Source of the DNA: Flavobacterium psychrolimnae | GTDB taxonomy: Bacteria > Bacteroidota > Bacteroidia > Flavobacteriales > Flavobacteriaceae | Length of the DNA stretch: 64,000 nt | Direction: 5' to 3' | Assembly (NCBI RefSeq): GCF_003312425.1 | Contig: NZ_QNUX01000003.1 | Span: 248,001 to 312,000, forward strand | Position numbers and translations under genes: made by a program | Shown here: positions 35,080 to 43,878 of the stretch, piece after piece | Layout: the number at the start of each line of letters is the position of its first letter | Position numbering within the stretch: the stretch's first letter is position 1 | The notes under the pieces: generated by a model | The model's database searches: none | Told to the model about the DNA's origin: nothing | What the model saw: only the letters and a program-made list of their open reading frames with translations

Positions 35080-36126
35080 ATGATCGAAGATAAAAGCCCA
35101 CAACGTACAAGTATTGCCCAATTAGGAGAATTTGGATTGATAGACCATTTGACAAAAAACTTTGAAATCAACCAGCCTACTACTCTAAAAGGTATTGGCG
35201 ATGATGCTGCCGTTTTGGACTTCAAAGATAAAAAGGTCGTTATCTCTACAGATTTACTGATTGAAGGTGTGCATTTTGATTTGACTTACATGCCCTTAAA
35301 ACATTTAGGCTACAAAGCTGTTGTTGTCAATGTTTCTGACATTTGCGCGATGAATGCTAAGCCAACACAAATCACGGTTTCTGTTGCGGTTTCCAATCGT
35401 TTTCCTTTGGAAGCATTAGATGAATTATTTGCAGGAATTACGCATGCAGCACGTGAATATAATGTTGATGTTATAGGTGGAGATACAACCTCATCACAAA
35501 AAGGATTAATTATCAGCATTACTGCCATTGGCGAAGCTGATGCAGAGGAGATTGTTTATAGAAATGGCGCAAAGCAAACTGATTTATTAGTAGTTACTGG
35601 TGATATTGGTGCTGCTTACATGGGATTGCAAGTTTTAGAAAGAGAAAAGCAAGTTTTTCAGGTGAATCCAAATTCACAGCCTGATTTAGATGCATATACA
35701 TATCTTATAGAACGTCAATTGAAACCGGAAGCACGTAAAGATGTTCGCACTTTATTGCATGCTTTAGAAATAAAACCAACTTCAATGATTGATATTTCTG
35801 ATGGATTATCATCGGAGATTATGCATTTGTGCAAACAATCCAAAGTGGGTTGTAATTTATATGAGGACAAATTACCTATAGATCCAACATTTATTAATGT
35901 ATGCGAAGAATTCAATATTGACAGTACAACAGTTGCCATAAATGGCGGTGAAGATTACGAATTGCTTTTCACCATTGCTATGGAAGATTTTGAAAAAATA
36001 AAAGGAAATCCAAATTTCACTATTATTGGACACATGACACAAGAAAGTGAAGGCATACATTTAGTTACTCGTGCCAATACAAAAATTGCTTTAAAAGCAC
36101 GTGGTTGGGATGCTTTGACCCAATAA
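35080..36126 (+). CDS. thiL: Thiamine-monophosphate kinase
   Basis: A 348-residue kinase that phosphorylates thiamine monophosphate to the active diphosphate. Characteristic blocks are GIGDDAAVLDF (about 39-49) and ISTDLLIEGVHFDLTYMPLKHLGYKAVVVNVSDI, split over residues 57-90, with the ATP/Mg-binding Asp residues. IGGDTTSSQKGLIISITAIGEA, MIDISDGLSSEIMHL and INGGEDYELLFTI follow. I chose 35080 (MIEDKSPQRTSIAQLGEFGL) because ThiL proteins begin near this motif and the promoter box lies just upstream. The terminator at 36142 ends the unit. Confidence 0.94.
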   Translation: MIEDKSPQRTSIAQLGEFGLIDHLTKNFEINQPTTLKGIGDDAAVLDFKDKKVVISTDLLIEGVHFDLTYMPLKHLGYKAVVVNVSDICAMNAKPTQITVSVAVSNRFPLEALDELFAGITHAAREYNVDVIGGDTTSSQKGLIISITAIGEADAEEIVYRNGAKQTDLLVVTGDIGAAYMGLQVLEREKQVFQVNPNSQPDLDAYTYLIERQLKPEARKDVRTLLHALEIKPTSMIDISDGLSSEIMHLCKQSKVGCNLYEDKLPIDPTFINVCEEFNIDSTTVAINGGEDYELLFTIAMEDFEKIKGNPNFTIIGHMTQESEGIHLVTRANTKIALKARGWDALTQ

Positions 36127-36141
36127 ATTTTCTTCCTAAAC

Positions 36142-36172
36142 AAAAAACGACACCTATTAAGTGTCGTTTTTT
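36142..36172. terminator. Bidirectional terminator between thiL and the response regulator gene
   Basis: AAAAAACGACAC (36142-36153) and GTGTCGTTTTTT (36161-36172) pair perfectly around CTATTAA. Confidence 0.85.
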
Positions 36173-36184
36173 GTTTATGATTAT

Positions 36185-36880
36185 CTAAAAAAGTAGCCCT
36201 TTATTTTTAGCTTCTCGGACCAAGTCAATATCGCTGCCTTCCTCGACTTTCAAAAGCTCTTTCAAATTTATTTTTCTTCTTTCGATGGCACCCAACGAAA
36301 TTGGAATATATTGTGGTATATCATTAAGTTTAGTTCCTTTGGATATATGAAACAAAATCTGTTTGTCTATTTGGTCAATTTCTATCGTATTTTCCTCAGA
36401 TAAATTCAGCATTTTCACAACTGATTCACTATAATACGTTTCATCTTTTATAACTTTATCAAAGGCAAAAAGTAATTCATCAAAAGTTAAATCATTTTTT
36501 ATCACCAGACCGCTAGGGTTAATTGTTTTGATAATGGTTTTAATCTTTAACAATTCGGTATACATCGTCAGCAAAATAATTTTGCAGTTTGGCATGTATT
36601 CAGAAATCAATTTAGCCAAATCCTCTCCGTTGTAAATTCCTTTTTCTTCGTAAGGAGGCATACTAATATCCAAGAAAGCGATGTCAAATGCTTCTACATC
36701 CGGATTTGTAATAATATTATATGCTGATTCACAATCTTTAGCCTTTGTTATAGAAAACTCAAACTCATCAGGATTATATCTCGTAATTGCATTTTTATAT
36801 CCTTCTATGATAAAAGGATGATCGTCAACTATTATTATTTTGTTCTTTGTTGTTAATGTATCAACTGAATCAATCGTCAT
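36185..36880 (-). CDS. Response regulator (REC plus NarL-type helix-turn-helix-like C-terminus)
   Basis: A 231-residue response regulator. The receiver domain spans about 13-140: acidic pair Asp19/Asp20 in IIIVDDHP, phospho-acceptor Asp71 in FLDISMPP, Thr in ILLTMY and Lys in LVIKNDL. The C-terminal region (about 165-215; IDKQILFHISKGTKLNDIPQYIPISLGAIERRKINLKELL) resembles a diverged LuxR/NarL DNA-binding domain. It starts 25 bp after the stop of the TPR histidine kinase gene, so kinase and regulator are a co-transcribed pair. The target genes are unknown. Confidence 0.87.
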   Translation of the reverse strand: MTIDSVDTLTTKNKIIIVDDHPFIIEGYKNAITRYNPDEFEFSITKAKDCESAYNIITNPDVEAFDIAFLDISMPPYEEKGIYNGEDLAKLISEYMPNCKIILLTMYTELLKIKTIIKTINPSGLVIKNDLTFDELLFAFDKVIKDETYYSESVVKMLNLSEENTIEIDQIDKQILFHISKGTKLNDIPQYIPISLGAIERRKINLKELLKVEEGSDIDLVREAKNKGLLF

Positions 36881-36905
36881 TTTTTATAAATTGTAGGTTT
36901 ATTTT

Positions 36906-38930
36906 TTATTCTATTGGAGCTGTAACTGTAATGATTGTACCTTCGCCTTTTGATGATTTTATGTCAAAAACGCCATCACATTCTTTAGCTCTAAAAAGTA
37001 TATTTTGGAGGCCAATCCCTTTTCTAGCTGTTTTAACATTGAAACCAATACCGTCATCGGTGATCTTCAAAATCAAGTGATCCTCTACTTTTTTTAGTTC
37101 AATTTTGATGATATTCGCATTAGCATATTTATTAATATTTTGAAGTGCCTCCTGCAGAATACGATAAAAATTAATTTTCAAGGAGTTACTCACCAATTCC
37201 CATTTTATAGCTGGATCAATACTGGAAACAAATTTAGATTTATGTGTCTTTTTCTGTTCTTCGAATAAATTATCAACTATGGCGACGAAGTTATTAATTA
37301 ATTCTGATTTTTCTCTATTCAGATCATGAGAAATCTCACGGATATCCTGTTCAATATTCTTTAATTCTGTTAAATAGTTGTTTCTTTTCTCAACGGCGGT
37401 CTCATCTAGAATTTTATTCAAACTATCTAAATTAATTCGCACACCAAACATCCTACCCAATACTCCATCATGCAGCTCGCGAGCTACCCTTTTTTTCTCC
37501 TTAATTCTATTTATTTCAATTGAATTTTGTTGTGAAATCATCAAATTATAGATTTCTTCATTTGCCATTTGCTGCTGTTGCTTGAATAACAGTTCTCTAT
37601 TTTTTGCTTTTTGTGTTTTAATGACAAACGAAAACAAACCGAGCATCGCTAAACCAGTGAAAAAATATAGTAAGTTTCTATTTTGTTGCACTAAGTCGGT
37701 ATTTTCACTTTTGATTTCCTCCGTTTCGTATTCTATTCGGGTGAATTTATTACCCATCTTACGTTCTGATTTTTGGAGTTTCTCGCTGACCTTAATATAA
37801 TCATTTGCATAAACCGCAGCATTTTGTGGTTCAATAACCGATAATTGTTTTAAAGAATTTAAAACGTTTCGGTAATTGTCTGTCTTTTGAGACAATTCAA
37901 GCGCTTGTTTTGCATATTGACTTGCTTGTGCAGTATCTTTCTTTGAAATAAAATACTCAGATAAATTTATTTTACTTGCTATGATACCGGCAGTAAGTTG
38001 TAAACTATCCCTGATTTTCAATGATTTAAAAAACAAGTCTGGTAACTTTTCCTTTTCGTGAAGCTTGAATTTAGAATACGCTAAATTATTTAACAACATG
38101 GCATAAATATATGGCTTATCTCTCGATATGTTTTTTTGGACTAATCCTTTTTGGAAGTAGCTTTTGGCTTGTTGGTATTTTTCTCTTTTAAGGTATAGAT
38201 AACCTATATTATTGTAAGAAGTTGCTTTTGGCTGATAAAAAGAGGCCATTAACTCATCATCTATACTTGCTAAAGCTCTTTTGTGATAAACCATTGCATT
38301 GTCATAATCTTCCAGTTCATTATAAATTAATCCTAATAAATTATATGCATCATACAATACGTCACTTTGGTTGGTATTTTTTATAATTTTTAATGCTTTT
38401 GAAGCAGCTTTTTCAGATCCTAAAAAGTCGCTTTGATTAAATTGTATGTTTGCCTTTTTTATAATTGTTTTTGCCAAATTATAATCATCATTTAACTCAA
38501 CATACATTTTCTCTGCTTTGTCATAGTATAAAAATGAACTATCCGGTATCCCCTGAGAATCATAATAATCTCCTAAATAATTATTACCTTTTGCCATACT
38601 AAAAGCATCTTGCTTCATTGCAGATTTTTCTAGCACTAATCGCACCATTCTTTTATACTCCTTCCAGTTTTCTAAGTTATAATATCGATTTGCTACCTTG
38701 AAGAGGTTTACACGATGTAAAGAATCATTTTCTTGAGGTCTAATAATTTTAAAGGCCTTTTGTATGTATTTTTCTCGTTGTTCAGATGGTAAATCAAAAT
38801 TGTTCGCTAATGACAAATACTTAGAGAGACTGTCTCTAGAATCTATTGATGTTTCGGATTGAGTACTTTTTTTAGTACACCCAAAAAATAAAGAAATAAA
38901 AAAAAGTATTATATATAATGGATGTTTCAA
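36906..38930 (-). CDS. TPR-containing sensor histidine kinase with lipoprotein signal (TTG start)
   Basis: A 674-residue sensor. The N-terminus looks like a lipoprotein signal (FISLFFGC, Cys18). Residues about 45-390 are tetratricopeptide repeats (GNNYLGDYYDSQGIPDSSF, NIGYLYLKREKYQQAKSYF). A coiled stretch, a membrane span (about 420-437, LLYFFTGLAMLGLFSFVI) and a second coil lead to the HisKA_3 dimerisation helix with His487 in RVARELHDGVLG. The HATPase domain follows (LQNINKYANANIIKIELK, DDGIGFNVKTARKGIGLQNI). It would sense an envelope signal through the TPR domain. The start is TTG; a -7 box lies just upstream. Confidence 0.88.
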   Translation of the reverse strand: MKHPLYIILFFISLFFGCTKKSTQSETSIDSRDSLSKYLSLANNFDLPSEQREKYIQKAFKIIRPQENDSLHRVNLFKVANRYYNLENWKEYKRMVRLVLEKSAMKQDAFSMAKGNNYLGDYYDSQGIPDSSFLYYDKAEKMYVELNDDYNLAKTIIKKANIQFNQSDFLGSEKAASKALKIIKNTNQSDVLYDAYNLLGLIYNELEDYDNAMVYHKRALASIDDELMASFYQPKATSYNNIGYLYLKREKYQQAKSYFQKGLVQKNISRDKPYIYAMLLNNLAYSKFKLHEKEKLPDLFFKSLKIRDSLQLTAGIIASKINLSEYFISKKDTAQASQYAKQALELSQKTDNYRNVLNSLKQLSVIEPQNAAVYANDYIKVSEKLQKSERKMGNKFTRIEYETEEIKSENTDLVQQNRNLLYFFTGLAMLGLFSFVIKTQKAKNRELLFKQQQQMANEEIYNLMISQQNSIEINRIKEKKRVARELHDGVLGRMFGVRINLDSLNKILDETAVEKRNNYLTELKNIEQDIREISHDLNREKSELINNFVAIVDNLFEEQKKTHKSKFVSSIDPAIKWELVSNSLKINFYRILQEALQNINKYANANIIKIELKKVEDHLILKITDDGIGFNVKTARKGIGLQNILFRAKECDGVFDIKSSKGEGTIITVTAPIE

Positions 38931-38950
38931 TAGTAGAAATGTTTTACCAT

Positions 38951-38958
38951 CAAAAATA
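38951..38958 (-). promoter_or_regulatory. -7 promoter box of the histidine kinase-response regulator operon
   Basis: On the minus strand TATTTTTG, 20 bp before the TTG start at 38930. It lies after the terminator of the upstream peptide gene, so the operon has its own promoter. Confidence 0.5.
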
Positions 38959-38980
38959 AGAAAATAAACTTCTTGACATA

Positions 38981-39014
38981 AAAAAAGCTGTCAAAATATT
39001 TTGACAGCTTTTTT
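38981..39014. terminator. Terminator after the small peptide gene
   Basis: AAAAAAGCTGTCAAAA (38981-38996) and TTTTGACAGCTTTTTT (38999-39014) form a 16-bp perfect hairpin with a 2-nt loop. Confidence 0.85.
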
Positions 39015-39040
39015 TTGCTAATAGGATTATTCTAAATTAA

Positions 39041-39220
39041 TTAGTCCATTTTCTTATTTCCACCTGTTCCACCATTTCCAGCAAGATCTAGTTTCACATT
39101 TTCGATTTTGAAAACTTCTGATTTATTGTCGTTTGTTGAAGTAACTTCTTCATTTGAAGTAAATGAAGTTAATACCATTACTAAAGAGAATAATCCGATT
39201 GTTAAAATTGCTTTTTTCAT
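39041..39220 (-). CDS. Small secreted peptide, 59 residues, unknown function
   Basis: A short gene not resembling any family I know. It starts ATG at 39220 with MKKAILTIGLFSLVMVLTSF, a clear signal peptide that would be cut near TSFTS. The mature part of about 38 residues is hydrophilic: acidic at first (NEEVTSTNDNKSEVFKIE) and ending in a glycine-rich, basic tail (DLAGNGGTGGNKKMD). A perfect terminator follows its stop at 39014-38981, which supports it as a real gene. It sits between a LytTR regulator gene and a TPR histidine kinase gene, all on one strand, so a role as a signal peptide sensed by the kinase is possible but unproven. Confidence 0.68.
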   Translation of the reverse strand: MKKAILTIGLFSLVMVLTSFTSNEEVTSTNDNKSEVFKIENVKLDLAGNGGTGGNKKMD

Positions 39221-39396
39221 AATTTGGGGATTTTTATGTTGTTGTTTGATTTTGTTTGTTTTAGAATCGCATTAGCGTTGAATTCTTTTGTAAAACTACA
39301 CAGACAACTTCACTTTTTCTTACAAAAAACAGCAGATATGGTAGAATACTCCCGAATGAGAGTGAATGAATGTCAAATCTGGGTGAATGGATTATT

Positions 39397-40209
39397 TTAG
39401 ATTTCTAAATAATTTCCGTTGGCAAATTCGGAGATAATTAGGTCTATATTTTTCTTATAAGACTTAGAAAAAGGAAGTTTGACAGGACTGTTTTTAATAT
39501 AACACACAGAGTTCCCACTGTGAATTCTGGAGATATAACTCCTATTGACAATATAACTGTTATGAATTCTGATGAAAGGATAGGACAAAACGCCTTCAAA
39601 ATGCTTTAATGTTTTGAATGCGGTAATCATTTCGCCATTATTTAAATAAATATCCGTTGAATTATTATCTGCTCGAAGATAACAAATGTCTTTTGCCGCA
39701 ATATAACGATGATCTCCATAGGACTTAATACACAATGTCAACGATTGGCCTTGATTTATGCTTTCGGGTTGGGCGATAAAAATTGGTTTCTCTTCCTGAA
39801 TTACAGATTCCTCCGAATCGACAACATTTTCGGTTTGTGATTTATTTAATTTCAAAATCAGTTTTACCAAATCGATTCTAACCAATGGTTTTATCAAATA
39901 ATCCGTTACTTCATATTTTATAGCTTCAAAAGCTAAATCTTTTTTCCTCGTTGTAATGATAATTTTAGGGATGACCTTTAAATACCTGTGTAGTTCATTG
40001 ATCAAAGACAAAGACAAATTACTGGCTGTATCTAAAGGATCGATTTCGAGAAAAATTAATTGCGGATTCTGTTCTAATATAAGATTTATACCTTCCTCGT
40101 AATTATTTGCCGATGCTACGAAATCAAGTTCTGAAAAACAATCAGCTACTGCTTTAGTTTTCAAAACACTTTCTTGATTGTCGTCAATAATAATGTACGA
40201 ATACTTCAT
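39397..40209 (-). CDS. LytTR-family response regulator with Glu at the phospho-acceptor site
   Basis: A 270-residue protein with a receiver domain (1-120) and a C-terminal LytTR DNA-binding domain (about 165-260; LTLCIKSYGDHRYIAAKDICYLRADNNS, FIRIHNSYIVNRSYISRI). The acidic pair Asp9/Asp10 (IIIDDN), the Thr of IITT and Lys of YLIKPL are present. The expected phospho-acceptor Asp is Glu55 in LIFLEIDPL, which suggests a phosphorylation-independent or constitutively active form. I prefer ATG at 40209 over a TTG one codon earlier. No histidine kinase of the LytS type is adjacent. Confidence 0.85.
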   Translation of the reverse strand: MKYSYIIIDDNQESVLKTKAVADCFSELDFVASANNYEEGINLILEQNPQLIFLEIDPLDTASNLSLSLINELHRYLKVIPKIIITTRKKDLAFEAIKYEVTDYLIKPLVRIDLVKLILKLNKSQTENVVDSEESVIQEEKPIFIAQPESINQGQSLTLCIKSYGDHRYIAAKDICYLRADNNSTDIYLNNGEMITAFKTLKHFEGVLSYPFIRIHNSYIVNRSYISRIHSGNSVCYIKNSPVKLPFSKSYKKNIDLIISEFANGNYLEI

Positions 40210-40672
40210 CAATGGTTTTTTCCTGGAATTTTAAGGCATTACGCAATACATCTAAAGTATAAATTCACTTTAAACTATTAAGTAATATTGGTGATTTTGG
40301 GAAACTAATTAAACAAAAAACTATTATTTAACATTCTAAAAATAAGCATTTAACAATTTTTACCTATCTCTTGTTAATATGTTTTTAACAAATGTTGACA
40401 TGTTAAGATGAAGTGCAAATATATCCGATAAAGAGCATTATTTTTTATTTTAAAACCAGTTAAAAATTATAACTGTCTAGTAAATCATGCCTGAAAACAT
40501 CACGTTATTATCCAAAAAAAATTCCAATAGAAAATCTTTTACCCATTTTATTGAGGACGTAAAAATTTAACATATCGATTGTTTATAACATTGTCCGAAT
40601 TAACAATCAAAAAAGTATACGAAAAACACTTTTTTTACAAATTTATCTTACTTTTATCCGAAAAAACAACCT
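40210..40672. other. Intergenic region between divergent LytTR and barrel genes
   Basis: A 463-bp very A+T-rich gap between divergent starts. It contains a 7-bp inverted repeat (GATTGTT 40577-40583, AACAATC 40602-40608). A 7/8 match to the -7 box (TACTTTTA, 40649-40656) lies before the barrel gene. No coding sequence or stable RNA is evident. Confidence 0.5.
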
Positions 40673-41194
40673 ATGAAAAAATTATTCGTGTTATTATGCC
40701 TATCCCTTTTTGCAGTTGGTTACAGCCAAGATGACAAACAAACTGATTATCCAAAAAATGAAATGAAAATAAATGCCTTATTTTTAGTGGCAGGAGCTTT
40801 AGAGGTAAGCTATGAAAGAATTCTTAATGAAGAATCCGCCTTTGGTGCTTCTTTGTTATTACCAATAGATGACGACATTGATACAAAACTAATGTTTACT
40901 CCTTACTATCGCTATTATTTTGGTAAAAAGCCTGCAGCAGGTTTTTTTGCGGAAGGTTTTGGTATGCTTAACAACTACGAAAGCTACAAATACAACACCA
41001 TTGGAAACGAATCAAGAACAACTAATCGCACTGATTTTGCTTTAGGTTTTGGGCTCGGTGCCAAATGGATTACCAAAAAAGGATTTATCTTTGAAATAAA
41101 TGGTGGTGTGGGACGTAATCTTTTTAATAGTACAGATACGGATTACGAAATCGTAGGCCGAGGCGGCATAACCTTTGGTTACCGATTTAACTAA
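40673..41194 (+). CDS. Small outer-membrane beta-barrel protein
   Basis: A 173-residue exported protein. The signal peptide is MKKLFVLLCLSLFAVGYSQ. The mature part is a series of alternating amphipathic strands, with aromatic girdle residues such as YYRYYFGKKPAAGFFAEGFG (about 84-103), ALGFGLGAKWITKKGF and a terminal GRGGITFGYRFN ending in Phe-Asn. This is the pattern of small porin-like barrels of the DUF3575/OmpW-like type. Function is not deducible. The divergent LytTR regulator could control it; that is inference from position only. Confidence 0.8.
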   Translation: MKKLFVLLCLSLFAVGYSQDDKQTDYPKNEMKINALFLVAGALEVSYERILNEESAFGASLLLPIDDDIDTKLMFTPYYRYYFGKKPAAGFFAEGFGMLNNYESYKYNTIGNESRTTNRTDFALGFGLGAKWITKKGFIFEINGGVGRNLFNSTDTDYEIVGRGGITFGYRFN

Positions 41195-41201
41195 AATAAG
41201 A

Positions 41202-41230
41202 AAGGCTTCTCAATCGAGAAGCCTTTTTAA
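41202..41230. terminator. Bidirectional terminator between the barrel gene and glyS
   Basis: AAGGCTTCTC (41202-41211) and GAGAAGCCTT (41216-41225) pair perfectly around AATC, with T residues after. Confidence 0.82.
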
Positions 41231-41247
41231 TATAAATGAATCTGTGA

Positions 41248-42789
41248 TTACATTTTCATCAACCAGTTTTTCATTGAAACTTCATTTTCGATAATGGATT
41301 TCAAGTCTGAAATAGCCACACGATCTTGTTTCATGGTATCTCTATGACGAATTGTTACCGTTTGATCTTCTATTGTTTGATGATCAACAGTTATACAAAA
41401 CGGAGTTCCTAATGCATCTTGTCTTCTATAACGTCTTCCTACCGCATCTTTTTCATCATACGAAACATTGAAATCCCAACGCAAATCATCAATAATTTTA
41501 TGTGCGATTTCTGGTAATCCGTCTTTTTTCACTAATGGTAAGATGGCTGCTTTTGTCGGAGCCAAAACCGAAGGTAATTTCAACACTGTTCTTGTAGAAC
41601 CATCTTCTAACGTTTCTTCTTTTAATGAAGTTGCAAAAACTGCCAAGAACATTCTATCCAAACCTACAGAAGTTTCCACAACATAAGGAACATAATTCTG
41701 GTTCAGTTCCGCATCAAAATACTGTAATTTTCTACCGGAGAATTGTTCGTGCGCTTTCAAGTCAAAATCCGTACGAGAGTGAATCCCTTCTAATTCTTTG
41801 AATCCAAAAGGAAAATTAAATTCAATATCAGCAGCAGCATTGGCATAATGCGCTAATTTTTCGTGATCGTGGAAACGATAATTTTCTCTTCCTAAACCAA
41901 GTGATAAATGCCATTTCAAACGAGCTTCTTTCCAGAATTCATAATGCTTCATTTCTTCGCCTGGACGTACAAAAAACTGCATTTCCATTTGTTCAAACTC
42001 ACGCATACGGAAAATGAACTGTCTTGCAACGATTTCATTTCTAAATGCTTTTCCGGTTTGTGCAATTCCAAAAGGAACTTTCATTCGTCCTGATTTTTGA
42101 ACATTCAGGAAGTTGACAAAAATACCCTGAGCTGTTTCCGGACGCAAATATAAATCCATTGCTGAATCAGCTGAGGCACCAAGTTTTGTTCCGAACATCA
42201 AGTTGAATTGACGCACTTCGGTCCAGTTTCTTGAACCTGATTCCGGACAAGCAATTTCTAATTCTTCGATTAATGCTTTTACATCTTCCAAATCTTCGTT
42301 ACCAAGAGAGCGAGCCATTCTTTCCAGAATTTCTCTTTCTTTGGCTTTGTACTCCATCACACGGGCATTTGTTGTTACAAACTCCTGTTCGTTGAAAGCA
42401 TCTCCAAAACGAGCTCTGGCTTTTTCGATTTCTTTGATTGCTTTTTGATTTAGTTTTTCAGCATAATCTTCAATCAAAACATCGGCTCTATATCTTCTTT
42501 TCGAATCTTTGTTGTCAACTAATGGATCGTTAAAAGCGTCAACGTGACCCGATGCTTTCCAAGTAGTTGGATGCATCAATATTGCCGCGTCAAGACCTAC
42601 AATATTATCGTTCATTTGAACCATCGCTTTCCACCAATATTCGCGTATGTTCTTTTTTAATTCTACTCCGTTTTGTGCATAATCATAGACTGCACTTAAA
42701 CCATCGTATATTTCGCTTGACGGAAAAATAAATCCGTATTCTTTTGCATGCGAAACTACATTCTTAAATAAATCTTCTTGTTTTGCCAT
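41248..42789 (-). CDS. glyS: Glycine--tRNA ligase (single-chain, class II)
   Basis: A 513-residue class II synthetase of the homodimeric eukaryote/archaeal-like type used by Bacteroidota. Family blocks: GFIFPSSEIYDGLSAVYDYAQNGVELK (split at residues 14-40), the motif 2 region KAFRNEIVARQFIFRMREFEQMEMQFF (split at about 250-275), and motif 3 ETSVGLDRMFLAVF. The C-terminal anticodon-binding domain starts near KLPSVLAPTKAAILPLV. Cytosolic and essential. A single-gene unit with terminator at 41202 and a -7 box upstream. Confidence 0.96.
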   Translation of the reverse strand: MAKQEDLFKNVVSHAKEYGFIFPSSEIYDGLSAVYDYAQNGVELKKNIREYWWKAMVQMNDNIVGLDAAILMHPTTWKASGHVDAFNDPLVDNKDSKRRYRADVLIEDYAEKLNQKAIKEIEKARARFGDAFNEQEFVTTNARVMEYKAKEREILERMARSLGNEDLEDVKALIEELEIACPESGSRNWTEVRQFNLMFGTKLGASADSAMDLYLRPETAQGIFVNFLNVQKSGRMKVPFGIAQTGKAFRNEIVARQFIFRMREFEQMEMQFFVRPGEEMKHYEFWKEARLKWHLSLGLGRENYRFHDHEKLAHYANAAADIEFNFPFGFKELEGIHSRTDFDLKAHEQFSGRKLQYFDAELNQNYVPYVVETSVGLDRMFLAVFATSLKEETLEDGSTRTVLKLPSVLAPTKAAILPLVKKDGLPEIAHKIIDDLRWDFNVSYDEKDAVGRRYRRQDALGTPFCITVDHQTIEDQTVTIRHRDTMKQDRVAISDLKSIIENEVSMKNWLMKM

Positions 42790-42796
42790 AATGATG

Positions 42797-42804
42797 CAAA
42801 AATA
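42797..42804 (-). promoter_or_regulatory. -7 promoter box of glyS
   Basis: TATTTTTG on the minus strand, 7 bp before the ATG at 42789, predicting a very short leader. No -33 TTG is evident. Confidence 0.4.
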
Positions 42805-42886
42805 TAAAAAGTGAACTTAAAAAAAAGAAAATTGTTAAAGATTGAAGCATTGATTTGTCTATTTTTATAAATAAATCCCTGATTAC

Positions 42887-43570
42887 ATGTTTGAAAGCAT
42901 TATTAATCTCTTTTTTCCAAAAGTCTGTTCCGGTTGCAGCTCTTTTTTATTGTCCAATGAAAATGTAATTTGTACGGTTTGCAGACACGATATTCCGCTG
43001 ACGAATCATCATTTGAATCCAGAAAATGATGCTTTCAAAAAGTTTTATGGACGAATTCCTGTAATGCATACTTCGGCCTTATTTTATTTTCATAAAAAGG
43101 GAATTGCACAGGAGCTCATTCATAATTTAAAATACAAAGGGCATGAAGAAATAGGGGCAATTCTTGGCGAATGGTACGCTGAAGATTTAAAAACGATCGA
43201 TTTATTACAATCTGTTGATGAAATTATTCCGGTTCCATTGCACCGAAGAAAACTAAAAGAAAGAGGATACAATCAAGTTACTGCTTTTGGAAAAGCACTT
43301 TCTTCGAGTTTAAATATCGATTATAATGATTCTATTTTGGTTCGAAATGTGTACTCGAAAACACAATCCAAGAAAAATTTATTAGGCAGAACAGAAGGAA
43401 TCGAAAGCACTTTTGATGTTTCCTTTACTGAAAAAGACCACAATAAACATTTCCTTTTAATAGATGACGTCATAACAACAGGATCAACACTGGAAGCTTG
43501 TTCCAGAGCATTACTGAAAATTCCTGGCGCAAAAATCAGCATTGTTTGTATGGCAATGGCGCAATCATAA
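42887..43570 (+). CDS. comF: ComF-family phosphoribosyltransferase-like protein
   Basis: A 227-residue ComF family protein. The N-terminal zinc-binding motif is C14-x2-C17...C29-x2-C32 (CSGCSSF, CTVCRHD). The C-terminal part is a phosphoribosyltransferase fold with EIIPVPLHRRKLKERGYNQ (about 109-127) and the PRPP loop FLLIDDVITTGSTLEAC (about 193-209). ComF relatives take part in natural transformation or in purine-related repair in other phyla; the role in Bacteroidota is uncertain. Divergent from glyS. Confidence 0.9.
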   Translation: MFESIINLFFPKVCSGCSSFLLSNENVICTVCRHDIPLTNHHLNPENDAFKKFYGRIPVMHTSALFYFHKKGIAQELIHNLKYKGHEEIGAILGEWYAEDLKTIDLLQSVDEIIPVPLHRRKLKERGYNQVTAFGKALSSSLNIDYNDSILVRNVYSKTQSKKNLLGRTEGIESTFDVSFTEKDHNKHFLLIDDVITTGSTLEACSRALLKIPGAKISIVCMAMAQS

Positions 43571-43637
43571 TTTGGTAATTTATATTCTAAAATGGATATG
43601 TAAAACATAATGGCAATTTAAAGCACTGTCGTTTTTT

Positions 43638-43742
43638 AGCCCTGATTGCAGTGGAAATCCTTTCTAGTCCTGAACTTGTTTCAGGATTCTGAAACAAGTT
43701 CAGAACTGGAAAGATTGTAGCGAAAAGCAGGAAATAGCTCCT
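43638..43742 (+). repeat. Intergenic hairpin repeat, subfamily 2 (copy C)
   Basis: The flanks AGCCCTGATTGCAGTGGAAA and AGCAGGAAATAGCTCCT surround a large hairpin. The 15-bp perfect stem is CTGAACTTGTTTCAG (43670-43684) with CTGAAACAAGTTCAG (43689-43703). Outer arms CTTTCTAGT / ACTGGAAAG add 9 bp. The flanks match copy A at 29014-29100; the hairpin core does not. Confidence 0.78.
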
Positions 43743-43836
43743 GAAAACAAGTCTGTTACAACTCCAAAGAGCACACTATCAATTAATTTAATGAAATTAT
43801 AACGAAATAGAATTTCCGTTTCCAAAGTTTAATGTT

Positions 43837-43844
43837 TAAATTTG
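43837..43844 (+). promoter_or_regulatory. -7 promoter box of the superoxide dismutase gene
   Basis: TAAATTTG, a full match 34 bp upstream of the ATG at 43879. No clear TTG at the -33 distance. Confidence 0.4.
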
Positions 43845-43878
43845 AATAAATATTTATAAATCATTAAACAATCATATT

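Larger units (their letters stand above)
43571..43878. other. Intergenic region comF-sod
   Basis: A 308-bp gap that holds hairpin repeat copy C (43638-43742) and the sod -7 box. Nothing else is seen. Confidence 0.6.
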
